Shown one piece after another: positions 15,558 through 24,397 of a DNA stretch of 38,310 nt (position 1 is its first letter; each line of letters opens with the position of its first letter). The stretch covers positions 1 through 38,310 of the forward strand of contig NZ_BBPI01000065.1 in NCBI RefSeq assembly GCF_000787715.1, in the 5' to 3' direction. Source of the DNA: Sphingomonas parapaucimobilis NBRC 15100 (GTDB lineage: Bacteria > Pseudomonadota > Alphaproteobacteria > Sphingomonadales > Sphingomonadaceae). A program made the translations under genes and the position numbers. The notes under the pieces are model-generated. The model had not been told where the DNA came from and made no database searches. It saw only the letters and a program-made list of their open reading frames with translations.

Positions 15558-18053
15558 ATGATGCGTGCATGTCGCTTGGCATTGATGGCTTCGGTAACGT
15601 GGATGGTGCCCCTGGCGCCTGTGCTTGCGCAATCGGTCCAGTCACCGACCGCGCCCCCCGCCACGAGCGAACAGCCAGCCGCCGATGCCGCGCAGGGCAG
15701 CGACCTGGGCCTGAACGAGATCATCGTCACCGGCACGCGCACCGGCACCCGCAAGTTCGACACGTCCTACGCCATCACCACCATCGACCCGCAGGCGATC
15801 GCGCAAAAGGCCCCGCTGGGGATTGCCGATCTGATCGCCTCGACGCCGGGCATCTATGTCGAAAGCTCGGGCGGCGAGGTCGGCAACAACGTCTATTCGC
15901 GTGGCCTTCCGGCGGACAATTACCGCTATCTCCCGCTGCTCGAGGACGGTTTGCCGGTGTGGGAAGAGGGCGCGGGCGCCTTCACCAATGCCGATGAGTT
16001 CTTCCGCGTCGATGCGACGATCGACTCGCTTCAGATCGTGCGCGGCGGCTCGGCCTCGATCACCGCGTCGAACGCGCCGGGCGGCGTCGTCAACGTCCTG
16101 ACCAAACGCCCGACCCGCACGCTCCAGGGCATGGTGAAGGGCGAGGTCGGCGACTGGGATCATTACCGGATGGACGCCAACGTCTCCGGCCCGCTGAACG
16201 ACCGGCTGTCCTTTGCGATCGGCGGCTTCTATCGCGAGGATAACGGCCTCAGGAACCCCGGCTTCACCGGCAACCAGGGCGGGCAATTCCGGGTCGGCCT
16301 GCAATATGACTTCGCCGACAGCGGCTCTCTGTTCGTCAGCTATCGCAAGCTGGACGACAAGAACATCTTCTACACCGCCATTCCGCTGGCCAGCCCGTCC
16401 CAGGGCCTGCCGGGTCTGGACGCGGGCACGGGCACGCTGGTCAACACCGCCTTCGCCCGGCTGACCGTGCCCGATGGCAGCGGCGCGTTCGACAAGCGGG
16501 TGGACCTGACCCAGGGCATCCATACCGACACCGACACCTTCACCGCGATCTTCAACAAGCCGCTGGGCGACGGATGGGAGATCAACGACCGCGCCCGCTA
16601 CACGACCGGCACGGTGGACTTCAACGGGCTGTTCAGCTCGGGGATCGCCACGTCACAAGGCTTCCTGGTAGGCGCGCTCACCCGGTTGCAGGCCGCCCGG
16701 CCCGACACCGTGTCCGCCGTCTATCGCGACGCCAGCAACGGTCAGACCGTCGCCGCCGCTGCGCTGGGCAACCAGCTGGCGCTGACGCAGAGCATCTTCA
16801 ACACGCTCGTCGATGTCGAGAATGTGATCAACGACCTGAGCGTCACCAAGAAGCTCGACACCGGCATCGGTCGCCATACCCTGACCGCGGGTTATTATTT
16901 CAGCCATTTCAACCAGACGCAGAACTGGAACTGGAACGACATATTGGTCGAGGCGATCAACCGCCCGCGCTATTTCGACGTGGTCGGCCTCAACGCGGCC
17001 GGGCAGCAGACCGTGGCCCTGACCAAGAACGGCCTGCTCAACCTGCACAGCAATTTGCAGCGTTTCCGCGACAAGGTGACGATCAACGCCTTCTACATGA
17101 CCGACGCGTGGCAGGTGACCGAGGCGCTGCGCATCGATCTGGGCGCACGCTATCATCATGTCGCGAAGGATGGCACGATCGCGCAGACGACCCGCGCCAA
17201 TCTGGGCGACGCGACCACCATCGCCGACGACAATGTGCTGGTCTTTAACGGCGTGACGACACCCTATCGCTTCAAGACCGGGCAATGGGCCTTTTCGGCG
17301 GGCGCGAATTACGAGTTCGACAAGCGGGTCGCGGCCTTTGCCCGCTATAGCCGCAGCTTCCGCGTGACGCCCGAATTCGTGCAGTGGTTCGGCGGCGTGC
17401 CGGTTGAGAACCGCATCGACCTGGTCGAAGGCGGGCTGAAATACGCGACCCGGCCCTTCTCGGCCTTCGTCACCTTGTTCTACAACAAATTCCCCAACAT
17501 CGCCTTCCAGACGATCGTCGCAGGGCCGAACGGACAGGCGCAGACGATCAACCAGACGGCGGCGGCAGAATCCAAGGGTATCGAGGTCGAACTGTCGCTG
17601 CGCCCGGTCGATGTCTTCGAGCTGGCGGCGAGCGGCAATTACCAGAAGATCAACTATACCAGCTTCGCCGGACAGGATGCGAGCGGGCGGTTCGACTTCA
17701 GCGGCAACCAGATCGTCCGCCAGCCGCAGGTGCAGGTCTCGGTCCGTCCCACGCTGCATCTGCTGGGCGACCGGGTGAACATCTTCGGCGAGGCGGCCTA
17801 TACCGGCAAGCGCTATGTCGATGTGGCCAACACCATCGTCCTGCCCAGCTATACCGAGGTGCGGCTGGGCGCGAACTGGAAGGTCACCGACGCGCTCCAG
17901 GCGCAGGTGGTGGCGACCAATTTGTTCAACGAGGTCGGCCTGACCGAGGGCAATCCGCGCGCGGGTTCGATCATCGGCGTGCAGGAAACCGCGTTTCAGG
18001 GCCGCCCGATCTTCGGCCGCCGTGTCCGCGCCAGCCTGACCTACAGTTTCTGA
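15558..18053 (+). CDS. TonB-dependent receptor, probably for alpha-glucosides
   Basis: An 831-residue outer-membrane receptor. A signal peptide (about 1-25, ending VLAQ), a Pro/Ala-rich linker, the TonB box-like NEIIVTGT, and a plug domain with STPGIYV, YSRGLPAD and LQIVRGG motifs are followed by a large beta-barrel ending RASLTYSF. The ATG at 15558 is used because GGAGGGG stands before it and the signal peptide begins there. The stop overlaps the GH97 start (TGATG), so the two proteins are coupled. Beside an SLC45-type transporter, a LacI regulator and an alpha-glucosidase, it most likely imports malto-oligosaccharides or other alpha-glucosides across the outer membrane. Confidence 0.85.
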   Translation: MMRACRLALMASVTWMVPLAPVLAQSVQSPTAPPATSEQPAADAAQGSDLGLNEIIVTGTRTGTRKFDTSYAITTIDPQAIAQKAPLGIADLIASTPGIYVESSGGEVGNNVYSRGLPADNYRYLPLLEDGLPVWEEGAGAFTNADEFFRVDATIDSLQIVRGGSASITASNAPGGVVNVLTKRPTRTLQGMVKGEVGDWDHYRMDANVSGPLNDRLSFAIGGFYREDNGLRNPGFTGNQGGQFRVGLQYDFADSGSLFVSYRKLDDKNIFYTAIPLASPSQGLPGLDAGTGTLVNTAFARLTVPDGSGAFDKRVDLTQGIHTDTDTFTAIFNKPLGDGWEINDRARYTTGTVDFNGLFSSGIATSQGFLVGALTRLQAARPDTVSAVYRDASNGQTVAAAALGNQLALTQSIFNTLVDVENVINDLSVTKKLDTGIGRHTLTAGYYFSHFNQTQNWNWNDILVEAINRPRYFDVVGLNAAGQQTVALTKNGLLNLHSNLQRFRDKVTINAFYMTDAWQVTEALRIDLGARYHHVAKDGTIAQTTRANLGDATTIADDNVLVFNGVTTPYRFKTGQWAFSAGANYEFDKRVAAFARYSRSFRVTPEFVQWFGGVPVENRIDLVEGGLKYATRPFSAFVTLFYNKFPNIAFQTIVAGPNGQAQTINQTAAAESKGIEVELSLRPVDVFELAASGNYQKINYTSFAGQDASGRFDFSGNQIVRQPQVQVSVRPTLHLLGDRVNIFGEAAYTGKRYVDVANTIVLPSYTEVRLGANWKVTDALQAQVVATNLFNEVGLTEGNPRAGSIIGVQETAFQGRPIFGRRVRASLTYSF

Positions 18054-20062
18054 TGCGCAAGCGGCTGGGCATGATCGTCGGGCTCGCGGCGCTGGTCGCG
18101 GCGACGCCGGCGCTGGGGCAGGCGTGGCAGACGGTCACGTCCCCCAATGGCCGCATCGCGGTCGATCTGGCGGTGGATCATGGCGAGGCGGTGTACCGCG
18201 CGCGCTATGACGGCAAGCTGATCCTCGACCGGTCGCGGCTGGGGTTCCGGTTCAAGGATGCCGCGCCGCTCGACGCCGGGCTGACGCTGGTCGCCAGTCG
18301 CCCGATTGCGCTCGACCGCCCCTGGACCCAGCCCTGGGGCGAGCGGCGGCAGATGCGCGAACACTATCGCGGGCTGGTCGCGACGCTGGCCGCCGCCGAT
18401 GGTCGCCAGCTGGGCGTCGAGTTCCGCGTCTTCGATGACGGCTTTGGCTTTCGCTATACGCTGCCTGGCGCGGCGGAGCAGAAGCTGGTCGTGACCGACG
18501 AGGAAACCGAGTTCCACTTCGCGCAGAATTACCGCGCCTGGTCGATCCCGGCCTACCGCGAGAAGTATAGCGAATATGAATATAGCCGCTCGGCGCTGTC
18601 GGCGATCCAGACCGCGCAGACCCCGTTGACGCTGGAAGGCGACGGCGTGGCGATGGCGGTCCACGAGGCGGCGCTGGTCGACTTCCCGTCGATGAACCTG
18701 CGGATGCCCGAGGAGAATAGCCGCACGCTGAAGGCCGATCTGTCGCCCTGGTCCAATGGCGACCGCGCGCGGACGCATGGCGGGGCGGTGACCCCGTGGC
18801 GTGTCGTGATGGTCGCCCCCGATGTCGCGCATCTGGCGGACTCGACCATCGTCCTGAACCTCAACGAACCCAATCGGCTGGGCGACGTGTCCTGGGTCAA
18901 GCCGGAGAAATATATCGGCATCTTCTGGGCGATGCACACCGGCCTGCTGACCTGGGAACCGGGGCCGAAGCTGGGCGCCACCACCGCGCGCACGAAAGCC
19001 TATATCGACTGGGCGGCGAAGCACGGCATCAAGGGCGTGCTGGTCGAGGGGTGGAATGTCGGCTGGGACGTGCCCGAATGGTGGAAGAACGGCCATTCGC
19101 GCTTCGTCTTCGATCGCGCGCAGCCCGCCTTCGACATGGCGGCGGTGTCGGCCTATGCCCGGGCCAAGGGCGTGGACCTGATCGGCCATCACGAAACCGG
19201 CGGACAGGTGAAGGACTATCTCCGCCAGCTCGAACCGGCGCTCGACTATTACGACCGCTACGGCGTGCGTTCGATCAAGCTCGGCTATGTCGGCACGCGC
19301 CTTGACGAGACCGAATGGCCCGATGGCCAATATGCGGTGCAGAGCCTGCAAAAGGTGGTCGAAGCGGCGGCGCGGCACCGCATCGCCATCTTCCCGCACG
19401 AACCGGTCAAGGACACCGGCCTGCGTCGTACCTGGCCCAATCTGATGAGCCGCGAAGGCGCGCGGGGACAGGAATATAATGGCGGCAGCCCGGACGGCGG
19501 CAACGCGCCCGACCACACCACCATCCTGCCCTTCACCCGGCTGTTGTCGGGGCCGTTCGACTATACGCCCGGCGTCGTTCATTTCGACTATCGCGCGACC
19601 CGGCCCAACAACCGCGAGCCCTCGACGCTTGCCAACCAGCTGGCGCTGTATGTCGTGCTGTACAGTCCGGTACAGATGGCCGTCGATCTGCCCGAACATT
19701 ATGACGAGCACGCCGATGCTTTCCGCTTCATCCGGGACGTGCCGACCGATTGGGAGGACAGCCGCACGCTACAGGGCGCGATCGGCGACTTTGCCGTCGT
19801 CGCGCGGCGCGATCGGAACAGCGCGGACTGGTATCTGGGTGCGATCACCAACGACAGCGCGCGAACATTGACCGTCCCCCTCGATTTTCTCGATAAGGGC
19901 GCAACATACGAAGCGACCATCTATTCGGATGGCCCAGGAGCCGATTGGCGCACCGCCCCGGAAAGATTGGCGATCCGGCGGCAAATGGTATCGCGCAAGG
20001 AGGCCCTTTCGCTCCGTCTGGCGCGAGGCGGGGGGCAGGCGATCCGTTTCCGACGGCTGTAG
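18053..20062 (+). CDS. GH97 alpha-glucosidase, inverting (SusB-like)
   Basis: A 669-residue periplasmic enzyme with a signal peptide (1-22, ending ALGQ). The N-terminal beta-sandwich, the TIM barrel (about 250-560) and a C-terminal beta domain are all present. Three glutamates, E381 in GHHETGG, E450 in HEPVKDTG and E474 in ARGQEYN, are separated by 69 and 93 residues, the same spacing as E439, E508 and E532 of the inverting alpha-glucosidase SusB. This separates it from the retaining GH97 alpha-galactosidases, which lack the first Glu. HTTILPFTRLLSGPFDYTPG is another family signature. Expected to release glucose from alpha-glucosides delivered by the preceding receptor. Confidence 0.9.
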   Translation: MRKRLGMIVGLAALVAATPALGQAWQTVTSPNGRIAVDLAVDHGEAVYRARYDGKLILDRSRLGFRFKDAAPLDAGLTLVASRPIALDRPWTQPWGERRQMREHYRGLVATLAAADGRQLGVEFRVFDDGFGFRYTLPGAAEQKLVVTDEETEFHFAQNYRAWSIPAYREKYSEYEYSRSALSAIQTAQTPLTLEGDGVAMAVHEAALVDFPSMNLRMPEENSRTLKADLSPWSNGDRARTHGGAVTPWRVVMVAPDVAHLADSTIVLNLNEPNRLGDVSWVKPEKYIGIFWAMHTGLLTWEPGPKLGATTARTKAYIDWAAKHGIKGVLVEGWNVGWDVPEWWKNGHSRFVFDRAQPAFDMAAVSAYARAKGVDLIGHHETGGQVKDYLRQLEPALDYYDRYGVRSIKLGYVGTRLDETEWPDGQYAVQSLQKVVEAAARHRIAIFPHEPVKDTGLRRTWPNLMSREGARGQEYNGGSPDGGNAPDHTTILPFTRLLSGPFDYTPGVVHFDYRATRPNNREPSTLANQLALYVVLYSPVQMAVDLPEHYDEHADAFRFIRDVPTDWEDSRTLQGAIGDFAVVARRDRNSADWYLGAITNDSARTLTVPLDFLDKGATYEATIYSDGPGADWRTAPERLAIRRQMVSRKEALSLRLARGGGQAIRFRRL

Positions 20063-20111
20063 CGGTCGCTGCGGGATTTTGTGGTCGACGCCGAAATCCC
20101 TGAGGCCGCTA
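20060..20111. repeat. Hairpin repeat at the 3' end of the GH97 gene
   Basis: TAGCGG at 20060-20065 pairs with CCGCTA at 20106-20111, and inside it GGGATTT (20073-20079) pairs with AAATCCC (20094-20100). The outer TAG is the GH97 stop codon. There is no T tract, so it is a poor intrinsic terminator; it may be a REP-like or transposon-derived hairpin, or protect the mRNA end. Confidence 0.5.
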
Positions 20112-20242
20112 TCGGTTCGGCTCGATGCGGCGGGCGAGACCCGGCCTCGAAATCATCGCCATGCCCAGGCAGCCCGGTGACGATCCGCCCATCACGGCCA
20201 CGGACGAAACGGCGGTGACGTACTTCGCCCGACCTCCCGAGC

Positions 20243-20276
20243 AAAAAAAGGGGAGCGGACGGACCGCTCCCCCTTT
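20243..20276 (-). terminator. Rho-independent terminator of the small secreted protein gene
   Basis: On the minus strand, GGGGAGCGG and CCGCTCCCC (20250-20258 and 20264-20272) form a perfect 9-bp stem with a 5-base loop, followed by seven T residues (20243-20249). It lies about 20 bp after the stop of the minus-strand gene ending at 20293. A short T run on the plus side could let it work weakly for the GH97 transcript too. Confidence 0.88.
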
Positions 20277-20292
20277 GCATCGGGCGAAATGT

Positions 20293-20616
20293 TTACGAGG
20301 CGGGCTTGGCCGGAATCTTGGCGAATTCGGCGTCGAGGTTCGCCAGCACCTTGTCGGTGATCGTGTCGGGCGAATATTGCTGGATGTCCTTCAGGGTCAT
20401 GCCACGCGCCATGTCGATCTGGTCGTTGGTGGTCATGCCCGGGATGTTCTTTTCGATCAGCGCCTTGGCTGCCGGATCGTCGAGCAGGGTGCCGATTTGG
20501 GTCGATGCCGTGCTGTAATGCGCTGCCTTGGCCGCGGTCGTGGCGGGGGCGGCGGTCTGCGCCTGTGCGCCAGCGGCACAGACCATGACGGCGAATGCCG
20601 TGAGAAGTGTACGCAT
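20293..20616 (-). CDS. Small secreted protein of unknown function
   Basis: A 107-residue protein. Residues 1-20 are a signal peptide (MRTLLTAFAVMVCAAGAQAQ), so the mature protein is periplasmic. The rest is Ala-rich at first, then a helical segment with IGTLLDDPAAKALIEKNIPG and MTLKDIQQYSPDTITDKVL, of a kind that recurs in sphingomonad proteins, but no function is known to me. The start at 20616 has an AGAGGA site seven bases upstream; a longer frame to 20679 would cover the promoter. It has its own promoter (20651-20679) and terminator (20243-20276), so it is a single-gene unit, independent of the TetR gene just upstream. Confidence 0.75.
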   Translation of the reverse strand: MRTLLTAFAVMVCAAGAQAQTAAPATTAAKAAHYSTASTQIGTLLDDPAAKALIEKNIPGMTTNDQIDMARGMTLKDIQQYSPDTITDKVLANLDAEFAKIPAKPAS

Positions 20617-20650
20617 GCTATATCCTCTCCATACCGAACGTAACCTCTGC

Positions 20651-20679
20651 AATATCGCACGGTTGCGTACGTATATCAA
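20651..20679 (-). promoter_or_regulatory. Sigma70-type promoter of the small secreted protein gene
   Basis: On the minus strand TTGATA (20674-20679) and GATATT (20651-20656) are separated by exactly 17 bases. The transcript would start about 28 bases before the ATG and include the AGAGGA site. The -35 box begins two bases after the TetR stop codon. The spacer contains the palindrome CGTACG. Confidence 0.65.
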
Positions 20680-20680
20680 G

Positions 20681-21328
20681 CTACCACGCCGAACGGCCAG
20701 CCATGAAAAGCGTCACGAGGTGTTCTGCGAATGCTTCGGTTTCGTCACGGGTCACCGCCCGAAAGCTCGCCTGTTGCATGTGCCATCCCGTGATGGCGGA
20801 CACGAAGGTCAGGGCGGTTTCCGCCGGGCGTTGCGGGCGCAGGCCGTCGCGCGCTCCGGCCTCGGCCATGTCGCGGGCGATGAGGTCCACGATGAACTGG
20901 GTGCCGTGCTGGTGCATCGCACTGCCAAGTTCGGGAAAGCGATTGCCGTTCGCCAGCAGCAGCCGCTGAAACGCCTGGACTTCGATATTGTGCAGGGACC
21001 CCGCGATGATATGGCCATGGTGGCGCAGCCGCTGGCCGATATCGTCGGTCAGCTCGTGATCATGCTCGGCCGCCTCGGCGGACCAGCGTTCGACGCTGTC
21101 CTTCACGACAGCGGATAGAAGCGCCTCCTTCGACGGGTAGCGGGTGTAGAGTGTTCCCTTTGAAATGCCGAGCTTGAGCGCGACGGTTTCCATGGCCGTC
21201 GCGTCATAGCCGTTCTCGATGAACATCGCGCGCGCGCAGTCCACGATCGCCTTTTCGATGGCGGCGGTCTGCTTGGCGGTGGGGCGCCCGCGGCGGGGGG
21301 CGAAGGTCTGCGCGGCTGGCTTGGGCAT
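20681..21328 (-). CDS. TetR/AcrR-family transcriptional regulator
   Basis: A 215-residue regulator. The N-terminal DNA-binding domain (about 20-68) has the TetR pattern: IVDCARAMFIENGYDATAM, then VALKLGISKGTLYTRYPSKEALL as the helix-turn-helix with the conserved Tyr-x-x-Tyr/Phe-x-x-Lys ending. The C-terminal part is a helical ligand and dimer domain resembling those in AefR-like or AcrR C-terminal families (RLLLANGNRFPELG). Target and ligand are unknown. A perfect 10-bp palindrome, GGCATATGCC at 21342-21351, lies 13 bp upstream of its start and may be an autoregulatory operator. It does not obviously belong to either sugar locus. Confidence 0.85.
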   Translation of the reverse strand: MPKPAAQTFAPRRGRPTAKQTAAIEKAIVDCARAMFIENGYDATAMETVALKLGISKGTLYTRYPSKEALLSAVVKDSVERWSAEAAEHDHELTDDIGQRLRHHGHIIAGSLHNIEVQAFQRLLLANGNRFPELGSAMHQHGTQFIVDLIARDMAEAGARDGLRPQRPAETALTFVSAITGWHMQQASFRAVTRDETEAFAEHLVTLFMAGRSAW

Positions 21329-21341
21329 CGGCCCTGCTTAG

Positions 21342-21351
21342 GGCATATGCC
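21342..21351. promoter_or_regulatory. Palindrome upstream of the TetR gene (candidate operator)
   Basis: GGCATATGCC is a perfect palindrome 13 bp upstream of the TetR-family start codon, where autoregulators of this family usually bind. The rest of 21329-21560 shows no gene. Confidence 0.4.
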
Positions 21352-21560
21352 GCGCCGCATAAAGCGGGGTCAGGCGACCAGCGCACTGCGATCGATCGCG
21401 GCGGTCCGTGTCTCGCCGGTCGGCGCCCTGGCGAACCCCGTCACGGGTCCCCGGCGGTTTCGGCGGGTCGCGGCCTTTACGCGCCCGGGGGCGGCGCGAT
21501 CACGACCGTGCCGCCCACAAAACATGCCAGAGCGCTGGTCATCCGGGGTATCGATCGCCC

Positions 21561-22322
21561 TTATTGCAGGTTCACGAAGGCGCCACCGTCGACCAGCAGC
21601 GCCGCGCCGGTGACGTAGCGCGCCATGTCCGACGCCAGGAACACGATCGGCCCGGCCAGGTCGTCCGGCTCGCCGAGGCGGCCGAGCGGGATGCGGGCGG
21701 CCATGCGGTCCCGCTTGTCGAGGTCGGCCAGGTCGTCCTTGTTGATATCGGTCAGGATCGTGCCGGGCAGCACCGAATTGCAGCGTATGCCATGGCGACC
21801 GAGCGCGATCGCGGTCGATTGCATCAGCGAATGAATACCCGCCTTGGTCGGCGTGTAATGGGTCTGGAACTCGCCACCGACCAGCGCGGAGATCGAGGAT
21901 ACGGCGACGATCGCGCCGCCGCGCCCCTGTTCGACCATCCGGTTGGCCGCGGCCTGCACCATGTAATAGGCGCCGTGCAGGTTGACGCGCATCGTCCGCT
22001 CGAAGGTTTCGGGCGGCATGTCGAGAAAGGCGTGGAAGGGGCAGATACCCGCATTGCTGACGAAGACGTCCAGCCCGCCCAGCGTGTCGGCGGCCTGCGA
22101 CACGAACGCACCTGCGGTGGCGTGTTCGGCGACGTCGCCCTTGATCGCCAGGGCGCGGCGACCCAGCGCCTCGATCTGGCGGACGACGTCCTCGGCCGCC
22201 GCGTCGTTGCCCGCATAGTTGATCGCGACGTCCGCGCCGTGGCGGGCGGCACCGATCGCCGCCGCCCGACCGATCCCGGCCGACGCGCCCGTGACGAGAA
22301 CCTTCTTGCCTTCCAGCAGCAT
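21561..22322 (-). CDS. lra1: L-rhamnose 1-dehydrogenase (short-chain dehydrogenase)
   Basis: A 253-residue cytoplasmic enzyme that oxidises L-rhamnose to L-rhamnono-1,4-lactone, first step of the non-phosphorylative pathway. The cofactor motif is TGASAGIG (11-18), NAG is at 90-92 and the catalytic residues are S143, Y156 and K160. Stretches such as NAGICPFHAFLDMP, SSISALVGG, THYTPTKAG and the C-terminal VDGGAFVNLQ agree closely with the characterised Azotobacter vinelandii L-rhamnose dehydrogenase as I recall it, so the substrate call is stronger than usual for this superfamily. The start codon follows the IclR stop codon with no gap (TAGATG), and GGAGGGA inside the IclR gene is its ribosome binding site. 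Coexpressed with the regulator and divergent from the rest of the pathway. Confidence 0.87.
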   Translation of the reverse strand: MLLEGKKVLVTGASAGIGRAAAIGAARHGADVAINYAGNDAAAEDVVRQIEALGRRALAIKGDVAEHATAGAFVSQAADTLGGLDVFVSNAGICPFHAFLDMPPETFERTMRVNLHGAYYMVQAAANRMVEQGRGGAIVAVSSISALVGGEFQTHYTPTKAGIHSLMQSTAIALGRHGIRCNSVLPGTILTDINKDDLADLDKRDRMAARIPLGRLGEPDDLAGPIVFLASDMARYVTGAALLVDGGAFVNLQ

Positions 22323-23120
22323 CTATCCCTCCTTGTTGGTGATCGTGCAGCCGAGATCCCGGCTGATGGCCTGCGCGGTCGCGGTGACGCTCTCCGACAG
22401 ATCGTGAAGGCGGCCGTCGCTCATATACTGGGCGGCGCTCGATACGCTGATCGCACCGACGATTCGCCCGCGTGCATCGCGGATCGGCGCGGCGACACAA
22501 CGGATCTGATCCTCATTTTCTTCGAGGTCGAAGGCGCGTCCGGCGGCAACGTAACCGACCATCCGCTCGCGCCAGACGGCGTGGTCGACATGCGGCGCGC
22601 GATCCGCATGCTCCGCTGCGAACCGTTCGTCCCAATAGGCGGGGGGATGATCGAGCATCAGCGCCTTGCCGAGCCCGGTCGAGGATAGCGGCTGGCGGTC
22701 GCCGACCCGGCTGGAGATGGTGATCCGGCGCTTGCCCGGCATCTTGTCGAGATAAAGCGCCAGGTCGCCGTCCAGGATGCCCAGATGGACAGTGTCCTCG
22801 GTCGACTGCGCCAGTTCCTCGAGATGAGGGCGCGCGACCTGGACGATGTCGGCCTGTTCCTGCGCCAGATGGCCGAGTTCGAGCAGCTTGGGTCCCAGGC
22901 GATAGCCGCTGCGCGGCGTGAAGCCGAGATAGCCGCGCTCGACCAGCGAAGCCGCCAGGCGGTGGGTGGTGCTGCGCGTCAGTTCCAGCGTGTCGGACAA
23001 TTGCTGGAGCGTGATCGCGCCCGCGGCCACGGCCTCGATCACGTCCAGACCGCGCATCAGGGTCTGGCTGCCGCCGACACCCGTATTGGTTTTGGTCTCT
23101 CTCTCCATCGTCCCATCCAT
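22323..23120 (-). CDS. IclR-family regulator of the L-rhamnose locus
   Basis: A 265-residue regulator. The winged helix-turn-helix spans about residues 17-78 (TLMRGLDVIEAV, LQQLSDTLELTRSTTHRLAASL, GYRLGPKLLELG). The effector domain follows, with SRVGDRQPLSSTGLGKALM and IRCVAAPIRDARGRIVGAISVS, the usual IclR signatures. It shares an operon with L-rhamnose dehydrogenase and diverges from the dehydratase operon over an 84-bp region, so it probably controls both in response to an L-rhamnose pathway intermediate such as L-rhamnonate or 2-keto-3-deoxyrhamnonate; the ligand is inferred. ATG at 23120 is used; another in-frame ATG at 23108 is possible. Confidence 0.87.
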   Translation of the reverse strand: MDGTMERETKTNTGVGGSQTLMRGLDVIEAVAAGAITLQQLSDTLELTRSTTHRLAASLVERGYLGFTPRSGYRLGPKLLELGHLAQEQADIVQVARPHLEELAQSTEDTVHLGILDGDLALYLDKMPGKRRITISSRVGDRQPLSSTGLGKALMLDHPPAYWDERFAAEHADRAPHVDHAVWRERMVGYVAAGRAFDLEENEDQIRCVAAPIRDARGRIVGAISVSSAAQYMSDGRLHDLSESVTATAQAISRDLGCTITNKEG

Positions 23121-23204
23121 TTACACAGCTTCCCACTATATGAAAATACATATTGAACGTGAACGTACGAATATGCATAAGCGGGCAACGAGAGGAGAGG
23201 TCTG
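23121..23204. promoter_or_regulatory. Divergent promoter/operator region of the L-rhamnose genes
   Basis: This 84-bp AT-rich region controls the IclR-dehydrogenase operon (minus) and the dehydratase operon (plus). ATATG-N6-CATAT at 23138-23153 is an inverted repeat. For the plus strand, TTGAAC (23153-23158) and CATAAG (23176-23181) are spaced by 17 bases. CGTACGAAT at 23164-23172, preceded by the direct repeat GAACGTGAACGT, resembles CGTACGGAAT upstream of the TonB receptor gene at 28345. AGGAGAGG is the ribosome binding site for the dehydratase. Confidence 0.6.
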
Positions 23205-24386
23205 ATGCTGCCGAAGATCAAGCATGTTCGTGCCTTTGTCGCGCGGGGTGCCGGTGCCGATTATCACGACCAGGGCGCGGGCCACTGGATCGACGACCAC
23301 ATCGCGACGCCGATGAGCCGTTACCCGGAATATCGCCAGTCGCGGCAGAGCTTCGGCATCAACGTGCTGGGTACGCTGGTCGTCGAGATCGAGGCGGAGG
23401 ACGGCACGATCGGTTTTGCAGTGACGACCGGCGGCGAGCCCGCCTGCTACATCGTCGAGAAGCATCTGGCGCGCTTTCTCGAAGGGCGCAGCCCGACCGA
23501 CTATGAGAAGATCTGGGACCAGATGTACTTCTCGACCCAATATTACGGGCGCAAGGGGCTGGTCATCAACGCGATCTCGGGCGTCGACCTGGCGCTGTGG
23601 GACCTGCTGGGCAAGCTGCGGCAGGAGCCGGTCTATCACCTGCTCGGCGGCGCGGTGCGCGACGAACTGCAATTCTACGCCACCGGCGCGCGTCCCGACA
23701 TCGCCAAGGAGCTGGGCTTCATCGGTGGCAAGATGCCGCTGCACCACGGCCCCGCCGAGGGGATCGAGGGGCTGAAGAAGAATATCGCCGAGCTGGCGGA
23801 TATGCGCGCGAAGGTCGGCCCGGACTTCTGGCTGATGTGGGACTGCTGGATGGCGCTCGACGTCGACTATGCGACCCGCCTCGCCATCGCCGCGCATGAG
23901 CATGGCCTGAAGTGGATCGAGGAGGCGATCAGTCCCGACGATTACTGGGGCTATCAACAGCTGAAGCGCAACGTGCCCAAGGGGATGCTGGTCACCACCG
24001 GCGAGCATGAGGCGACCCGCTGGGGCTTTCGCATGCTGATGGAGATGGACTGCTGCGACATCATCCAGCCCGATGTGGGCTGGTGCGGCGGCGTGACCGA
24101 ATTGCTGAAGATCAGCGCGCTGGCCGATGCGCAGGGCAAGCTGGTCGTCCCGCACGGGTCGAGCGTCTACAGCTATCACTTCGTCGTCACGCGGCACAAT
24201 TCGCCCTTCGCCGAATTCCTGATGATGCACCCCGGTCCGACCGAGATCGTGCCGATGTTCGCGCCGCAGCTGCTGGGCGAGCCGGTGCCGCAGAATGGCC
24301 GCATCCGCGCGAGTGCGCTCGACAAGCCCGGTTTCGGTGTCGAGCTGAACGCCGACGTGCCCCTTCACCGCCCCTATACCCACTGA
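23205..24386 (+). CDS. lra3: L-rhamnonate dehydratase
   Basis: A 393-residue cytoplasmic enolase-superfamily enzyme that dehydrates L-rhamnonate to 2-keto-3-deoxy-L-rhamnonate (EC 4.2.1.90). The N-terminal [15 protein letters not shown] is the capping-domain signature of rhamnonate dehydratases. Mg2+ ligands are D213, E239 and E267; their spacing of 26 and 28 equals D226, E252 and E280 of the characterised enterobacterial RhmD. H317 in VPHGSS is in the place of the catalytic histidine. The start has an AGGAGAGG site. It is the first gene of a plus-strand operon whose next genes convert the product. Confidence 0.93.
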   Translation: MLPKIKHVRAFVARGAGADYHDQGAGHWIDDHIATPMSRYPEYRQSRQSFGINVLGTLVVEIEAEDGTIGFAVTTGGEPACYIVEKHLARFLEGRSPTDYEKIWDQMYFSTQYYGRKGLVINAISGVDLALWDLLGKLRQEPVYHLLGGAVRDELQFYATGARPDIAKELGFIGGKMPLHHGPAEGIEGLKKNIAELADMRAKVGPDFWLMWDCWMALDVDYATRLAIAAHEHGLKWIEEAISPDDYWGYQQLKRNVPKGMLVTTGEHEATRWGFRMLMEMDCCDIIQPDVGWCGGVTELLKISALADAQGKLVVPHGSSVYSYHFVVTRHNSPFAEFLMMHPGPTEIVPMFAPQLLGEPVPQNGRIRASALDKPGFGVELNADVPLHRPYTH

Positions 24387-24397
24387 GGACCCGACCC

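Noticed and set aside
20060..20111. Hairpin after GH97 as a Rho-independent terminator
   Set aside because: The stem is interrupted and not followed by a T run; it was listed as a repeat-like hairpin instead.
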